Shown: piece after piece, positions 1-12,775 of the stretch
How the letters are laid out: each line of letters begins with the position of its first letter
Numbering within the stretch: position 1 is the stretch's first letter
Source of the DNA: Microbacterium allomyrinae
GTDB taxonomy: Bacteria; Actinomycetota; Actinomycetes; Actinomycetales; Microbacteriaceae
Direction: 5' to 3'
NCBI RefSeq assembly: GCF_020682705.1
Contig: NZ_JAGTTN010000002.1
Location: forward strand, 1-64,000
Length of the DNA stretch: 64,000 bases
Notes under the pieces: model-generated
The model's database searches: none
Told to the model about the DNA's origin: nothing
Seen by the model: only the letters and a program-made list of their open reading frames with translations
Translations under genes and position numbers: made by a program

Positions 1-72
1 CCGGAAGCTAAGCCTCTCAGCGCCGATGGTACTGCAGGGGGGACCCTGTGGGAGAGTAGGACACCGCCGGAC
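1..72 (+). rRNA. rrf: 5S ribosomal RNA, 3' part
   Basis: The window opens inside a 5S rRNA. The sequence around CCGGAAGCTAAGCC, GCGCCGATGGTACTGC and GGGAGAGTAGGACACCGCC is the conserved 3' half of actinobacterial 5S rRNA. The 5' part lies left of the window, so an rRNA operon ends here. The exact mature 3' end is estimated, just before the terminator hairpin. Confidence 0.93.
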
Positions 73-81
73 TTCCATTAC

Positions 82-115
82 CGAAATGGCCACCCAACGC
101 AGGGTGGCCATTTCG
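82..115 (+). terminator. rRNA operon terminator
   Basis: This is a perfect 14-bp inverted repeat (82-95 and 102-115) around a 6-nt loop, followed by TT-containing sequence, ten bases after the end of the 5S rRNA. It is a typical intrinsic terminator for the rRNA operon. Confidence 0.85.
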
Positions 116-164
116 CGTTAACAGACCGATTGCCTGGGGGCACGGCATCCAGGAGGATCGAGTA

Positions 165-2132
165 ATGACAGACCACGAATCACGTGACGGCGCGGGAGCG
201 AGCGCGCCGCGCGAACGATCCGGGGAGAAGTCGTCCTCGAACCGAAGCGATCGCAAGCCCTACGAGAAGCGCGGCTCCGACCGCGCTCCTCACCAGAAGC
301 GTGACGGCGATAAGTCGTACGCTCCGCGTGAGGGGGATCGGAAGCCGTACGCCCCGCGCGATGGCGATCGGAAGCCGTATCAGAAGCGTGATGGCGACCG
401 TCCCTACGCTCCTCGGGACGGTGACCGGAAGCCTTACGCTCCTCGGGACGGCGATCGCAAGCCGTACACCCCGCGCGATGGCGAGCGGAGGCCGTATCAG
501 AAGCGTGATGGTGACCGTCCTTACGCTCCGCGTGACGGGGATCGCAAGTCGTACCCTCCGCGCGATGGCGAGCGGAGGCCGTATCAGAAGCATGATGGCG
601 ACCGTCCCTACGCTCCGCGCGATGGGGATCGCAAGCCGTACACCCCGCGCGATGGCGAGCGGAGGCCGTATCAGAAGCGTGATGGCGACCGTCCCTACGC
701 TCCTCGGGACGGTGACCGGAGGCCTTACGCCCCTCGGGACGGTGACCGGAAGTCGTACGCCCCGCGTGACGGCGATCGCAAGCCGTACCCTGCGCGCGAT
801 GGCGATCGGAAGCCGTATCAGAAGCGTGATGGCGACCGTCCCTACGCTCCGCGTGACGGTGACCGGAAGCCGTACACCCCGCGTGACGGTGACCGGAAGC
901 CGTACACCCCGCGTGACGGTGACCGGAAGCCGTACACCCCGCGTGACGGTGACCGGAAGCCGTACACCCCGCGGGACGGTGACCGGAAGCCGTACACCCC
1001 GCGTGACGGTGACCGGAAGCCGTACACCCCGCGTGACGGTGACCGGAAGCCGTACACCCCGCGTGACGGCGATCGCAAGCCGTACGCCGCGCGCGACGGC
1101 GATCGTGCCTACGCGCCGCGCGGAGACCGGCCGATGCGTGGTGGGGCGGATCGTCCCGACCGCGCCACGCGTGATGGCGAGATCCGTTCCGTTCGCCCGC
1201 GGCACGACGACCCCTTCATCCCGGAGGAGGTCACGCCGCACGATCTTCCTGCGAGCGCCCGCAATGAGCTCAAGACCCTGAGCAAGGAGAACGCCGACGA
1301 AGTCGCCCGTCACCTGGCGATGGCTTCGCAGCTGATCGACGAGGATCCCGCACTCGCCCACCAGCATGCGCTGTCGGCATCCCGTCGTGCCGGTCGCATC
1401 GCGATCGTCCGCGAGACGCTCGCGATCACGGCGTATGCCACGGAGGACTACGCGCTCGCGCTCCGCGAACTGCGGACGTACCGGCGGATCTCTGGCAACG
1501 ACGACCAGATCGCACTGATGGTCGACAGCGAACGCGGTGTGGGACGACCGGACCGCGCGCTCGAGGTTGCTCGCGCCGTCGATCGCACCAAGCTTCCGAC
1601 AGCCGTGCGGGTCGAGCTCGCGATCGCGATGTCGGGCGCTCGGCTGGACCTCGGCGAAACGGAGCGCGCACTTCACGAACTGGACATCCCGGAATTCGAT
1701 CCCGACCGTGCTTTCGAGTGGAGTCCCGCGCTGTTCGCGGCCCGCGCGTCCGTGCTCGAAGAGCTCGGTCGCACGGACGAGGCAGCGGAGTGGTCGCGGC
1801 GAGCGTTTGTTGCCGCCGAGGCGCTCGACGCCGCATCCGGAGCCGGCGATCTCGAGACGGTGTTCGTCGAGGACGCGTTCGAGGACAACGGGATCGACGT
1901 CGAGGATGACTCGGATGAGGATGACTCGGATGAGGATGACTCGGATGAGGATGACTCGGATGAGGATGACTCGGATGAGGATGACTCAGACGACGAGGAC
2001 GAGGACGAGGACGTAGTCGCTGCGGCTGCCGAACCAGCGCCGTCGATCGAGGACGAGGTCGCCGAGATCCTCGTCGAAGCAGGCATCGACGATCCCGAGT
2101 CCGACGAGCAGATCGACGAGGCCGGACGCTGA
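165..2132 (+). CDS. low-complexity repeat protein with TPR-like core
   Basis: A 655-aa protein in three parts. Residues about 30-320 are a highly charged region built from decapeptide repeats of the type DGDRKPYTPR or DGDRPYAPR. Residues about 360-580 form an alpha-helical, TPR-like globular part (for example LAMASQLIDEDPALAHQHAL). The C-terminal tail contains five copies of DDSDE and is very acidic. The start is set by AGGAGG eight bases upstream of the ATG. Homologues downstream of rRNA genes are common in Microbacteriaceae and usually annotated hypothetical; the number of N-terminal repeats is probably variable. The charge separation (basic/tyrosine-rich N-terminus, acidic C-terminus) suggests RNA or protein binding, but no function is established. 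The last base of its TGA is the first of the next ATG. Confidence 0.85.
   Translation: MTDHESRDGAGASAPRERSGEKSSSNRSDRKPYEKRGSDRAPHQKRDGDKSYAPREGDRKPYAPRDGDRKPYQKRDGDRPYAPRDGDRKPYAPRDGDRKPYTPRDGERRPYQKRDGDRPYAPRDGDRKSYPPRDGERRPYQKHDGDRPYAPRDGDRKPYTPRDGERRPYQKRDGDRPYAPRDGDRRPYAPRDGDRKSYAPRDGDRKPYPARDGDRKPYQKRDGDRPYAPRDGDRKPYTPRDGDRKPYTPRDGDRKPYTPRDGDRKPYTPRDGDRKPYTPRDGDRKPYTPRDGDRKPYTPRDGDRKPYAARDGDRAYAPRGDRPMRGGADRPDRATRDGEIRSVRPRHDDPFIPEEVTPHDLPASARNELKTLSKENADEVARHLAMASQLIDEDPALAHQHALSASRRAGRIAIVRETLAITAYATEDYALALRELRTYRRISGNDDQIALMVDSERGVGRPDRALEVARAVDRTKLPTAVRVELAIAMSGARLDLGETERALHELDIPEFDPDRAFEWSPALFAARASVLEELGRTDEAAEWSRRAFVAAEALDAASGAGDLETVFVEDAFEDNGIDVEDDSDEDDSDEDDSDEDDSDEDDSDEDDSDDEDEDEDVVAAAAEPAPSIEDEVAEILVEAGIDDPESDEQIDEAGR
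851..1060 (+). repeat. 30-bp in-frame minisatellite
   Basis: Seven tandem 30-bp units starting GCGTGACGGTGACCGGAAGC, identical except for one base in the fifth (971-1000). They encode the decapeptide DGDRKPYTPR. More diverged copies of the same unit extend from about 315 to 1110. The near-identity of the central array points to recent slippage or unequal exchange. Confidence 0.95.
1905..1979 (+). repeat. 15-bp acidic minisatellite
   Basis: Five perfect tandem copies of GATGACTCGGATGAG, with a diverged sixth following, encode repeats of Asp-Asp-Ser-Asp-Glu in the tail of the repeat protein. Confidence 0.93.
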
Positions 2133-3172
2133 TGGCACTGTTCGGGCGGCGGTCGTCGTCGACGACCGCCCCGCTCGAGGGTGTGGATGTCGTGCTCGCC
2201 GATCTCGATGGCGTCGTGTACGCCGGGGCTGGCGCGCTGCCCTACGCGGTGGACAGTCTGAATCTGGCTCGCGACGGTCGCACGCTCGCCTACATCACGA
2301 ACAATGCGTCGCGGACGGATGCCTCGGTGGCAGCGCACCTGACGGAGCTCGGTCTCGAGACGGCGCCCCGCGATGTCGTCACGAGCCCGCAGGCCGCGAT
2401 GCGGTTGCTCGTGGATCTCATCGCCCCGGGTTCGACGATCCTCGTGGTCGGCGGCGAGGGACTCGTCGTCGAAGTGGAGAAGGCGGGCTTCGTCGTGACG
2501 CGCAGCGCCGACGACTCGCCGGCCGCCGTCGTGCAGGGCTTCGCGCCCGAAGTGGGCTGGACCCAGCTCGCGGAGGCTGCGTTCGCGCTGAAGACTCCTG
2601 AAGAGGAAGGTGGCATTCCCTGGATCGCCACCAACACCGACTGGACGATTCCGCAGTCGCGGGGGATCGCACCAGGCAACGGCACTCTGGTGTCGGCTGT
2701 GCACACCGCCATCGGTCGCCTTGCGACGGTGGCGGGCAAGCCCGAGGTGCCGATCTTCGACGAGGCTGTCACGCGATTCGACTCGCGGCATCCGCTATTT
2801 CTCGGCGACCGTCTCGACACCGATATCCTCGGGGCCAATCGTGCGGGGATCGCGTCGGCGCTCGTGCTCACGGGAATCGACCGGCCCAAGCATGTGCTCG
2901 CGGCCCCAGAAGGCTCGCGTCCCGCGTACATCCTGGGCGATTTGCGTGAGCTTCACGAGCCGTACCCGGAAGTGCTCGTCGCCGACGGCATCGCGACGGT
3001 GCGGGGAGCGCGGGTCGCGATCGAGGGACCCGACGTGCGCATCGTGAGCGAGGGGGATCGGCCGATCGATCTCGTGCGCGCCGGCGCGGCCGCGATCTGG
3101 TCGACGGGGCGGGCGATCTTCGGATTCCGTGTTCCCGAGCGGCTCTACGCGGATCCGTTCCACCGGCCCTGA
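2132..3172 (+). CDS. HAD-superfamily (NagD-like, class IIA) hydrolase
   Basis: A 346-aa HAD phosphatase of the NagD/4-nitrophenylphosphatase group. The catalytic motif DLDGVVY is near residue 25 (nucleophile and general acid Asp); motif II (TNNAS) follows at about 57, and the metal-binding motif (LGDRLDTDI) at about 230. Family members dephosphorylate small sugar or nucleotide phosphates in the cytoplasm; the substrate cannot be read from sequence. The ATG overlaps the stop codon of the upstream repeat-protein gene (TGATG), so the two are probably co-transcribed. Confidence 0.88.
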   Translation: MALFGRRSSSTTAPLEGVDVVLADLDGVVYAGAGALPYAVDSLNLARDGRTLAYITNNASRTDASVAAHLTELGLETAPRDVVTSPQAAMRLLVDLIAPGSTILVVGGEGLVVEVEKAGFVVTRSADDSPAAVVQGFAPEVGWTQLAEAAFALKTPEEEGGIPWIATNTDWTIPQSRGIAPGNGTLVSAVHTAIGRLATVAGKPEVPIFDEAVTRFDSRHPLFLGDRLDTDILGANRAGIASALVLTGIDRPKHVLAAPEGSRPAYILGDLRELHEPYPEVLVADGIATVRGARVAIEGPDVRIVSEGDRPIDLVRAGAAAIWSTGRAIFGFRVPERLYADPFHRP

Positions 3173-3198
3173 TCGCCGACCGGCGCGCTGCTCGGCCG

Positions 3199-3204
3199 TA
3201 TCCT
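3199..3204 (+). promoter_or_regulatory. -10-like element, possible leaderless start
   Basis: TATCCT lies six bases before the ATG at 3211, the spacing expected for a leaderless transcript in Actinobacteria. No convincing -35 element is seen. Confidence 0.4.
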
Positions 3205-3210
3205 GGGGGC

Positions 3211-3369
3211 ATGGATCAGCCTCGTGACCGTGACGCCGACGCCGGCGACCTGCTGTCGACCCTCGAGGTGATCGAGGCGCAGCCCCTCGCCACGCGAGCG
3301 GACGCGTACGACGCCCTGCACGACACGCTGGCCCGCCGCCTCGAAGCGACGCCCGGCGCGACCTCATGA
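3211..3369 (+). CDS. small conserved protein upstream of tlyA
   Basis: A 52-aa acidic helical protein (MDQPRDRDADAGDLLSTLEV at the N-terminus) ending in ATGA overlap with tlyA. Codon use is strongly GC3-biased and the reading frame fills the gap exactly. Short proteins in this position between the HAD hydrolase and tlyA are common in actinobacterial genomes, but no function is known. Probably co-transcribed with tlyA and nadK. Confidence 0.75.
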   Translation: MDQPRDRDADAGDLLSTLEVIEAQPLATRADAYDALHDTLARRLEATPGATS

Positions 3370-4166
3370 CGACTCGCCTCGACGCCGCTGTCGCCGCTCG
3401 GGGCCTCGCGCGCTCCCGCACCCACGCCGCGGCGCTCATCGCCGAGGGGCTCGTGAGCGTCGATGGGCTTCCCGTGGTCAAGGCCTCCACCATCGTCTCC
3501 GACGACGCGGCGATCGAGGTGGCAGGCACCGACCACTACGTGAGCCGTGCGGCCCACAAGCTGCTCACCGGTCTCGACGCGTTCGGCGTCGATGTGCGCG
3601 GGCGCGTTGCGCTCGATATGGGCGCCTCCACAGGCGGGTTCACCCAGGTGCTGCGCGAGCGCGGCGCCGAGCCCGTGATCGCTGTGGATGTCGGGCACGG
3701 TCAGCTCGCGGCATCCGTCGCCGGCGATCCTTGCGTGATCTCGATCGAGGGTTTCAACGTCCGTTACATGACGCCCGCATCGCTCGCAGAGGCGAGCGGC
3801 GTCCAGGCGCCTGTGTCCGTGATCACCGGAGACCTTTCATTCATCTCTCTGGCGCACGTCCTGCCGGCGGCGCGCGGTGTCGCGGCGTCGGATGCCGATC
3901 TCGTACTCCTCATCAAGCCGCAGTTCGAGGTCGGCAGAACCGCGGTCAAGGGCGGCCTGGTGACCAACCCGACTCGTCGCGCCGATGCCGTCGCGGGCGT
4001 GCTCTGGGCGGCCTGGGATGCGGGACTGGGTACGTGCGGCGTCATCTCCTCCCCGATCCTGGGCACGCACGGCAATTCCGAGTTCATCGCCCACCTCGCG
4101 CCGGACCGGGGAAGCAATCCGACAGAATGGTTGAGCACTGTGAACCGACTGGCGGGGAGCCGATGA
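3366..4166 (+). CDS. tlyA: TlyA family rRNA (cytidine-2'-O)-methyltransferase
   Basis: A 266-aa protein with an N-terminal S4 RNA-binding domain (about residues 1-60) and a Rossmann methyltransferase domain whose SAM-binding motif LDMGASTGGFTQ spans 83-94. It keeps the family motifs SFISL and LLIKPQFE (catalytic Lys region). In mycobacteria TlyA methylates 16S and 23S rRNA and sets capreomycin susceptibility; the same activity is inferred here. Length matches the family. It overlaps the preceding small gene and nadK by 4 bp each. Confidence 0.93.
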   Translation: MTTRLDAAVAARGLARSRTHAAALIAEGLVSVDGLPVVKASTIVSDDAAIEVAGTDHYVSRAAHKLLTGLDAFGVDVRGRVALDMGASTGGFTQVLRERGAEPVIAVDVGHGQLAASVAGDPCVISIEGFNVRYMTPASLAEASGVQAPVSVITGDLSFISLAHVLPAARGVAASDADLVLLIKPQFEVGRTAVKGGLVTNPTRRADAVAGVLWAAWDAGLGTCGVISSPILGTHGNSEFIAHLAPDRGSNPTEWLSTVNRLAGSR

Positions 4167-5229
4167 ACAACGCCGACGCACAGCACCATTCGCGCGCTGA
4201 CGGGCAGGCCGAGCGCAGCATCCTGGTCGTGGCGCACGCCCACCGCCCAGACACGGTGATCGCCGCGGAAAGGGTCGTGGCGTCTCTGCGCGCTGCCGGC
4301 GCGCGACCCGTGCTGGCGCCCGACGATCGCGACGACCTCATCGCGGTGCGGTCCACCCTCGTGGATGTGGCCGTGCTCGGAATCGATGTGCCCGTCGACG
4401 ACATTGAGCTCGCGATCGTGCTCGGTGGCGACGGCACGATCCTCCGGGCGGCGGAGCTCGTTCGAGAAGGAACCGCACCGGTGCTCGGCATCAACATGGG
4501 GCACGTCGGCTTCCTCGCCGAGATCGAACGCGACGATATGGACGAGGCGGTGCACCGCGTCATCAATCGCGACTACGACGTCGAGGAGCGCCTTGCCCTG
4601 CAGGTGCGAGTGAAGGACACCGTCGACTCCGTCATCTATGAGACATGGGCGCTCAACGAGGCGACCGTCGAGAAGGCGAGCCGCGAGCGCATGCTCGAGG
4701 TCGTGATCGAGATCGACGGGCGTCCGCTGTCGACGTTCGGCTGCGATGGAGTCGTCGTGTCGACGCCCACCGGCTCCACCGCCTACAACTTCTCTGCCGG
4801 AGGGCCGGTCATCTGGCCCACTGTCGAGGCGATCTCGGTCGTTCCGCTCTCGGCGCATGCCCTGTTCGCCAAACCCCTCGTCGTCGGCCCCGAGCACGCG
4901 GTCGCGATCGAGGTGCTCGAACGAACGAACGGCACCGGCATCCTGTGGTGCGACGGGCGGCGCTCGCACGAGCTGCCCCCGGGCGCTCGGGTCGTGGTGC
5001 GCAGGTCAGATCGCCCGGTGCGTCTGGCGCGCCTGCATCTGGCGCAGTTCACCGACCGGCTGGTGCGCAAGTTCCGCCTTCCCGTCGAAGGCTGGCGTGG
5101 TCCGGCAGCGATCACCGCGCCGCTCACCAGCCGAACGGTGGATCCCGCGCGCCGTGGCCTTTCGTCCGTCGTTGCGGACGCTCCCGGGGAGCCGGTCGTT
5201 CTCGCGCCCCCGGGAACCGAGGGCGCACT

Positions 5230-5233
<4 letters not shown>
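4163..5233 (+). CDS. nadK: NAD kinase
   Basis: A 356-aa ATP/polyphosphate-NAD kinase that phosphorylates NAD to NADP in the cytoplasm. Diagnostic motifs are visible: GGDGT (about residue 95), the NE motif in WALNEATVEKASR, and STPTGSTAYNFSAGGP. A C-terminal tail of about 40 residues, rich in Pro and Ala, extends beyond the usual domain. The ATG overlaps the tlyA stop (ATGA) and the gene's own stop overlaps the recN GTG. The order tlyA-nadK-recN is classic for Actinobacteria. Confidence 0.95.
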
Positions 5234-9240
<4,007 letters not shown>

Positions 9241-9280
9241 CGATGCGGCGCGCAGGGTGCTCGGATGCGGCGTGGCCGAC

Positions 9281-10261
9281 ATGAGACTCAAACGCGCGGT
9301 GGACTCGTACCTGCGGCACGTCTCGATCGAACGAGGTCTGTCGGAGAACACCGTCGCCGCCTACCGACGTGACCTGGCGGTCTACCTCTCCTGGCTGCAC
9401 GAGCAGGGGATCGATGACTCGGCTTCGGTGACCACCGATCTCGTCGCGAGCTTCGTGGCCGATAGGGCCGCCGCGAAGCCACCGGTCGCGGCGTCGTCGC
9501 TCGCGCGCCTGCAATCGTCGGTGCGGGGCTTGCACCGCTTCCTGGCGCGGGAGGGCGTCGAATCCGATGATCCGTCCGCGCGGCTGCGTCCGCCGAAGCA
9601 GCCGCGCCGGCTGCCGAAGGCGCTGACGATCGACCAGGTCGAGAAGCTGCTGGATGCCTCGGGGCCGGCCCCGGCCCCGGCCCCGGCGGTGGCGGTGGCG
9701 GAGGGTGCGGCATCCGAGGCGCCCGGCGAGCCCGGAGCATCGGCGGGCGATCTGACGGGACTGCGCGATCGGGCGCTGCTGGAACTGCTGTATGCGACGG
9801 GCGCCCGGGTGACGGAGATCGTGCAGCTCGATGTCGACGATGTCGCGCACGGCGATGTGCTGCGTGTGCGCGGAAAGGGCTCCAAGGAGCGCATCGTGCC
9901 GGTCGGATCGTACGCACGCGCAGCGGTGGACGCGTATCTCACGCGGGCAAGACCCGAGCTCTCGCGCAGGGGGCGAGCGAGTCCGAGGCTTTTCCTCGGT
10001 GCCCGTGGGGCTCCGCTGTCGCGCCAGAGCGCGTGGCTCGTGATCCGATCCGCTGCCGAACGCGCCCACCTCACCGCACACGTCTCGCCGCACACGCTGC
10101 GCCATTCGTTCGCGACGCATCTGCTGCAGGGCGGCGCCGACGTGCGCGTCGTGCAGGAGCTGCTCGGGCACGCGTCGGTGGCGACGACCCAGATCTACAC
10201 CTACGTCTCTGTGGACGCCCTGCGCGACGTCTACGCGACATCCCACCCGCGCGCCCGATGA
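9281..10261 (+). CDS. xerD: site-specific tyrosine recombinase XerD
   Basis: A 326-aa tyrosine recombinase that resolves chromosome dimers at dif with XerC. The N-terminal SAM-like core-binding domain ([20 protein letters not shown]) is followed by the catalytic domain with Arg in [14 protein letters not shown], Lys in [25 protein letters not shown] and the nucleophile Tyr in TTQIYTYV. An Ala/Pro/Gly-rich insert of about 30 residues, encoded partly by tandem GGCCCC units near 9666, separates the domains and makes the protein slightly long. ATG at 9281 is preferred; GTG at 9272 or 9257 would add 3 or 8 residues. As a housekeeping gene it is distinct from the phage integrase at 23.1 kb. Confidence 0.9.
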   Translation: MRLKRAVDSYLRHVSIERGLSENTVAAYRRDLAVYLSWLHEQGIDDSASVTTDLVASFVADRAAAKPPVAASSLARLQSSVRGLHRFLAREGVESDDPSARLRPPKQPRRLPKALTIDQVEKLLDASGPAPAPAPAVAVAEGAASEAPGEPGASAGDLTGLRDRALLELLYATGARVTEIVQLDVDDVAHGDVLRVRGKGSKERIVPVGSYARAAVDAYLTRARPELSRRGRASPRLFLGARGAPLSRQSAWLVIRSAAERAHLTAHVSPHTLRHSFATHLLQGGADVRVVQELLGHASVATTQIYTYVSVDALRDVYATSHPRAR

Positions 10262-10302
10262 TCGCCGGGCCGCGTCGCCGGTGCTGCGGGTCGTGGCGTG
10301 AC

Positions 10303-10308
10303 TAGAAT
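10303..10308 (+). promoter_or_regulatory. -10 element upstream of the parA-like gene
   Basis: TAGAAT is a near-perfect -10 hexamer located 32 bases before the GTG of the ParA-like gene, in the 79-bp gap after xerD. It probably starts the parA-scpA-scpB-rluB transcript. The -35 region is not convincing. Confidence 0.5.
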
Positions 10309-10340
10309 CGGGAGACGGATTCGCAGAGGCGGGAGCATCG

Positions 10341-11222
10341 GTGGCGGGCAAGGCACAGGCGGCGGCAGTCGCCACGGGGGACGTTCCGATCGGACCCACC
10401 GGTCGTCCCTATCAGGGGTTCCCGACCCCGCCGAAGCTCGACGGCCACGGCCCCGCGCGGATCATCTCGCTGTGCAACCAGAAGGGCGGCGTCGGCAAGA
10501 CGACGACGACCATCAACCTCGCCGCCGCACTCGCGAGCTACGGTCGCAAGGTGCTCGCGGTCGACTTCGACCCGCAGGGTGCGCTTTCGGCGGGTCTCGG
10601 CATCCAGACCCACGACATCCCGACCATCTACGACCTGCTGCTCGATGGCAAGCGCGACCCGCACGACGTGGTCGTGGCGACGCGTGTCGAGAACCTCGAC
10701 ATCATTCCCGCGAACATCGATCTGTCAGCCGCAGAGGTGCACCTGGTCAATGAGGTCGCCCGCGAGCAGACCCTCTCCCGTGCGCTGCGCCGGGTCTCGG
10801 CGGATTACGACGTCGTGCTCATCGACTGCCAGCCGTCGCTGGGCCTGCTCACTGTCAACGCGCTCACCGCGAGCCATGGCGTCGTGATCCCGTTGGAGTG
10901 CGAGTTCTTCGCCCTCCGTGGCGTCGCGATGCTGATCGAGACGATCGACAAGGTGCGCGACCGACTCAACCCGACGATCACTCTCGACGGCGTGCTCGCG
11001 ACGATGTACGACGCCCGCACGCTTCACTCCCGAGAGGTGCTGGAGCGCGTCGTCGACGCGTTCGGCGACGACGTTCTCGAGACCGTCATCGGACGCACGG
11101 TCAAGTTCCCGGATGCCTCGGTCTCGGGCATGCCCATCACCGAGTTCGCGCCCGAGCACGCCGCCGCGCAGGCCTACCTGCGGCTGGCGCGAGAGCTGGT
11201 CGCACGTGGCGCGGTCGCCTGA
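10341..11222 (+). CDS. ParA/Soj-like chromosome-partitioning ATPase
   Basis: A 293-aa MinD/ParA-family ATPase. Deviant Walker A is KGGVGKTT (residues 48-55), Walker A' and B are VDFDPQGALS and VVLIDCQPSLGLL. This second chromosomal ParA homologue, next to scpA and scpB and without a ParB partner, is conserved in Actinobacteria; in mycobacteria the equivalent sits at the same position. A role in nucleoid organisation together with ScpAB is inferred. GTG start; the stop lies inside the start of scpA. Confidence 0.9.
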   Translation: MAGKAQAAAVATGDVPIGPTGRPYQGFPTPPKLDGHGPARIISLCNQKGGVGKTTTTINLAAALASYGRKVLAVDFDPQGALSAGLGIQTHDIPTIYDLLLDGKRDPHDVVVATRVENLDIIPANIDLSAAEVHLVNEVAREQTLSRALRRVSADYDVVLIDCQPSLGLLTVNALTASHGVVIPLECEFFALRGVAMLIETIDKVRDRLNPTITLDGVLATMYDARTLHSREVLERVVDAFGDDVLETVIGRTVKFPDASVSGMPITEFAPEHAAAQAYLRLARELVARGAVA

Positions 11223-12102
11223 CCCCTCGACACCTTCAGGGTCCGCGGGGGATTCTCCTGCAGCCACCGGGCCGGTCGCAAAGACCGGTGATGCCGCAGT
11301 CGGCTCGGCCGCAGTCGAGGCGGACGGGTTCCGGGTCTCCCTGTCGAACTTCGACGGCCCGTTCGACCTGCTTCTGAATCTCATCTCGAAGCACGAGCTC
11401 GACATCACCGAGGTGTCGCTGTCTCTCGTGACGATGGACTTCATCGCGTACCTGCGGGCTCTCGGGCCCGACGAAGAGCTGGAAGAGGCATCCGAGTTCC
11501 TGGTCGTCGCGGCGACCCTGCTCGATATGAAGGTCGCGGGGCTTCTGCCCCAGGGTGAACTCGTCGACGCCGAATCTGTCGCGCTGCTCGAGGCGCGCGA
11601 CCTGCTGTTCGCCCGCCTGCTGCAGTACCGCGCCTTCAAAGAGGTGTCGGGGTGGTTCGAGCGGAGCCTGCGGCGCGAAGAGCGGCGCCGCAGCCGCTCG
11701 GTGCGGCTCGACGAGAAGTACCGCAACGCAGTGCCCGAGCTCGTCTGGAGCCTCAGCGTGGACGACTTCGCGTCGCTCGCGCTGTTCGCGATGACGCCGA
11801 AGGAGATCCCGCGGATCGGGCTCGACCACCTGCACGCGCCCCTCGTGAGCATTCGCGAACAGGCCGCGATCGTGGTGACGCTGCTGCAGAATGCCGGGAC
11901 GCTGTCGTTTCGTGAGCTGATCGCCGGAGTGGATCAGCCGGGAGTGGTCGTGGCGCGGTTCCTGTCGGTTCTCGAGCTCTACCGCCACGCCGCCTTGTCG
12001 TTCGAGCAGCTCGAGCCGCTCGGTGAGCTGACCCTGCGCTGGAGCGCGCCGCGCTGGTCGGACGAGAACCTCGCAACACTGGGAGCCGACTATGACCGAT
12101 GA
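11206..12102 (+). CDS. scpA: segregation and condensation protein A
   Basis: A 298-aa kleisin that bridges SMC and ScpB in the condensin complex. The family N-terminal motif FDGPFDLLLNLISKHELDI is clear, followed by helices with EASEFLVVAATLLDMKVAGLL and a C-terminal winged helix. GTG at 11206, inside the end of the ParA-like gene, is the only good in-frame start before the conserved domain; it gives an about 40-residue Ala/Gly/Pro-rich leader. The gene overlaps scpB by 11 bp. Confidence 0.92.
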   Translation: MARSPDPSTPSGSAGDSPAATGPVAKTGDAAVGSAAVEADGFRVSLSNFDGPFDLLLNLISKHELDITEVSLSLVTMDFIAYLRALGPDEELEEASEFLVVAATLLDMKVAGLLPQGELVDAESVALLEARDLLFARLLQYRAFKEVSGWFERSLRREERRRSRSVRLDEKYRNAVPELVWSLSVDDFASLALFAMTPKEIPRIGLDHLHAPLVSIREQAAIVVTLLQNAGTLSFRELIAGVDQPGVVVARFLSVLELYRHAALSFEQLEPLGELTLRWSAPRWSDENLATLGADYDR

Positions 12103-12775
12103 CTCCGATACGTCCGCTTCGCGGGCAGTCGATCCGGCGGATGCCTCGAAAGGCCCGGCGACCGGGAAAGCGAGCGTCGCGGCGCCCGTGCAGACCGCCG
12201 ACGTCGCGCGGCGACTGGAAGCCATCCTGCTCATCGTCGAGGAGCCGCAGAGCCTGGTGAGTCTGGCGGCAGCCGTGAACGCACCCGTGCCCGCGGTCCG
12301 GCAGGCCATCGAGAGCCTCGTCGACGACTACGACGGCAAGGTGGCAGGCCCCGTTCGCGGCTTCGAACTGCGCGAGGTGGGTGGCGGATGGCGGCTCTAC
12401 GTGCGCGAAGAACTCGACGACCTCGTCAGTGAATTCGTCGGGGGCCAGGCGCCGTCGCGACTGTCGCAGGCGGCTCTCGAGACGCTCGCCGTGATCGCGT
12501 ACAAACAGCCCGTCACCCGCAGCCAGGTCGCGTCGATCCGCGCGGTGAACGTCGACTCGGTCATTCGGACGCTGGTCGCCCGCGGGCTCATCACCGAGCT
12601 CTATGCCGACGCCGAGACCGGTGCCATCAACTACGGCACGACGGACGCGCTGCTCGTGCACCTCGGGATCAACTCGCTCGACGAGCTGCCGCACATCTCG
12701 CCACTGCTCGACGGCGCAGACGAAGTGGGCGGCGCCGGCAACGGTTCCGCCTGGGACGAAGGGATTCGACGATGA
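12092..12775 (+). CDS. scpB: segregation and condensation protein B
   Basis: A 227-aa protein with two winged-helix domains (VARRLEAILLIVEEPQ and QAALETLAVIAYKQPVTRSQ followed by VIRTLVARGLI), the hallmark of ScpB. It dimerises and binds ScpA in the SMC complex. Overlaps scpA by 11 bp and the pseudouridine synthase gene by 4 bp (ATGA), so translation is probably coupled. A disordered N-terminal stretch of about 35 residues precedes the first domain. Confidence 0.93.
   Translation: MTDDSDTSASRAVDPADASKGPATGKASVAAPVQTADVARRLEAILLIVEEPQSLVSLAAAVNAPVPAVRQAIESLVDDYDGKVAGPVRGFELREVGGGWRLYVREELDDLVSEFVGGQAPSRLSQAALETLAVIAYKQPVTRSQVASIRAVNVDSVIRTLVARGLITELYADAETGAINYGTTDALLVHLGINSLDELPHISPLLDGADEVGGAGNGSAWDEGIRR

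Noticed and set aside
851..1060. CRISPR-like regular 30-bp repeats
   Set aside because: The units follow one another without spacers, keep a reading frame and encode a decapeptide; no cas genes are near.
180..1676. Long open frame of about 498 codons on the minus strand
   Set aside because: It is the antisense of the repeat gene; high GC and repeats keep it open, and the protein is a low-complexity Val/Arg array without a start signal.
9663..9690. GGCCCC tandem repeats as a regulatory or recombination element
   Set aside because: They lie in frame in the linker of xerD and encode Pro-Ala repeats; there is no sign of another role.
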